From Ruminococcus sp. CAG:254 (GTDB lineage: Bacteria > Bacillota > Clostridia > Oscillospirales > Ruminococcaceae): a stretch of DNA of 20,393 nucleotides. Under the pieces are notes generated by a model. It saw only the letters and a program-made list of their open reading frames with translations, was not told where the DNA came from and made no database searches. Shown piece by piece: positions 20,352 through 20,393 of this stretch. Location: assembly GCA_000433635.1 (NCBI GenBank), contig HF997975.1, positions 126,337 to 146,729 on the forward strand, given 5' to 3'. Within the stretch, counting starts at the first letter, position 1. The number at the start of each line of letters is the position of its first letter. Both the position numbers and the translations under genes were made by a program.

Positions 20352-20390
20352 GTGCCTCTCCGGCGGTTGCTGGAGAGGCACATTTTTGTT
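20352..20390 (+). terminator. Intrinsic terminator of the CPBP gene and the GntR-ABC operon
   Basis: A perfect 10-bp GC-rich stem (GTGCCTCTCC at 20352-20361 with GGAGAGGCAC at 20372-20381) and a 10-nt loop are followed by ATTTTTGTT. It begins 14 nt after the stop codon. Confidence 0.95.
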
Positions 20391-20393
20391 ATA

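Overview
The window reads as a chromosomal segment of a low-to-moderate G+C Gram-positive anaerobe, most probably a Ruminococcus-like member of the Oscillospiraceae. This is inferred from the gene families, the strong AGGAGG ribosome binding sites, the consensus sigma-A promoters and a long Thr/Glu linker in a secreted protein. It is not a database identification. Almost every base lies in a recognisable gene or a short regulatory gap. No rRNA, tRNA, CRISPR array, insertion sequence or prophage gene was seen.

Region 1 (1-1130, + strand): the end of rplL (L7/L12) with two successive terminators, then a small lipoprotein gene that has its own promoter and a bidirectional terminator. Region 2 (1140-3364, - strand): a zinc/cadmium-type P1B ATPase and a separate one-domain metal-binding protein, behind a consensus promoter with an ArsR/SmtB-like palindrome at the start site. 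Region 3 (3405-6023, - strand): rpmG-secE-nusG-rplK-rplA, read from a consensus promoter. rplK and rplA are each preceded by a similar leader that looks like an L1-binding site. rplL and rplKA therefore face each other, so the usual rplKAJL order is broken here.

Region 4 (6094-10341, + strand): ddl, murI, a DUF1934 gene and argS, covering cell wall precursor synthesis plus arginyl-tRNA synthesis. Region 5 (10415-16316, + strand): a PucR/CdaR-like regulator, ftsE, ftsX, a secreted coiled-coil/Thr-rich/M23 endopeptidase and a C-terminal processing protease. FtsEX probably controls the M23 hydrolase at the septum, and the protease may trim envelope proteins. Region 6 (16627-20390, + strand): a YtrA-type GntR repressor with an operator over its own -10 box, an ABC ATPase, two ABC-2 type permeases and a CPBP intramembrane protease. 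It resembles loci for cell-envelope stress or peptide-antibiotic defence.

The most unusual structure is around region 6. Two genes have a decayed tandem duplication of their 3' end: ctp just upstream of the GntR operon, and the second permease just before the CPBP gene. In each case the duplicated piece carries an expression signal for the next gene, either the promoter region or the ribosome binding site. The twin L1-like leaders and the FtsEX-M23-Ctp operon are the other main points of interest.
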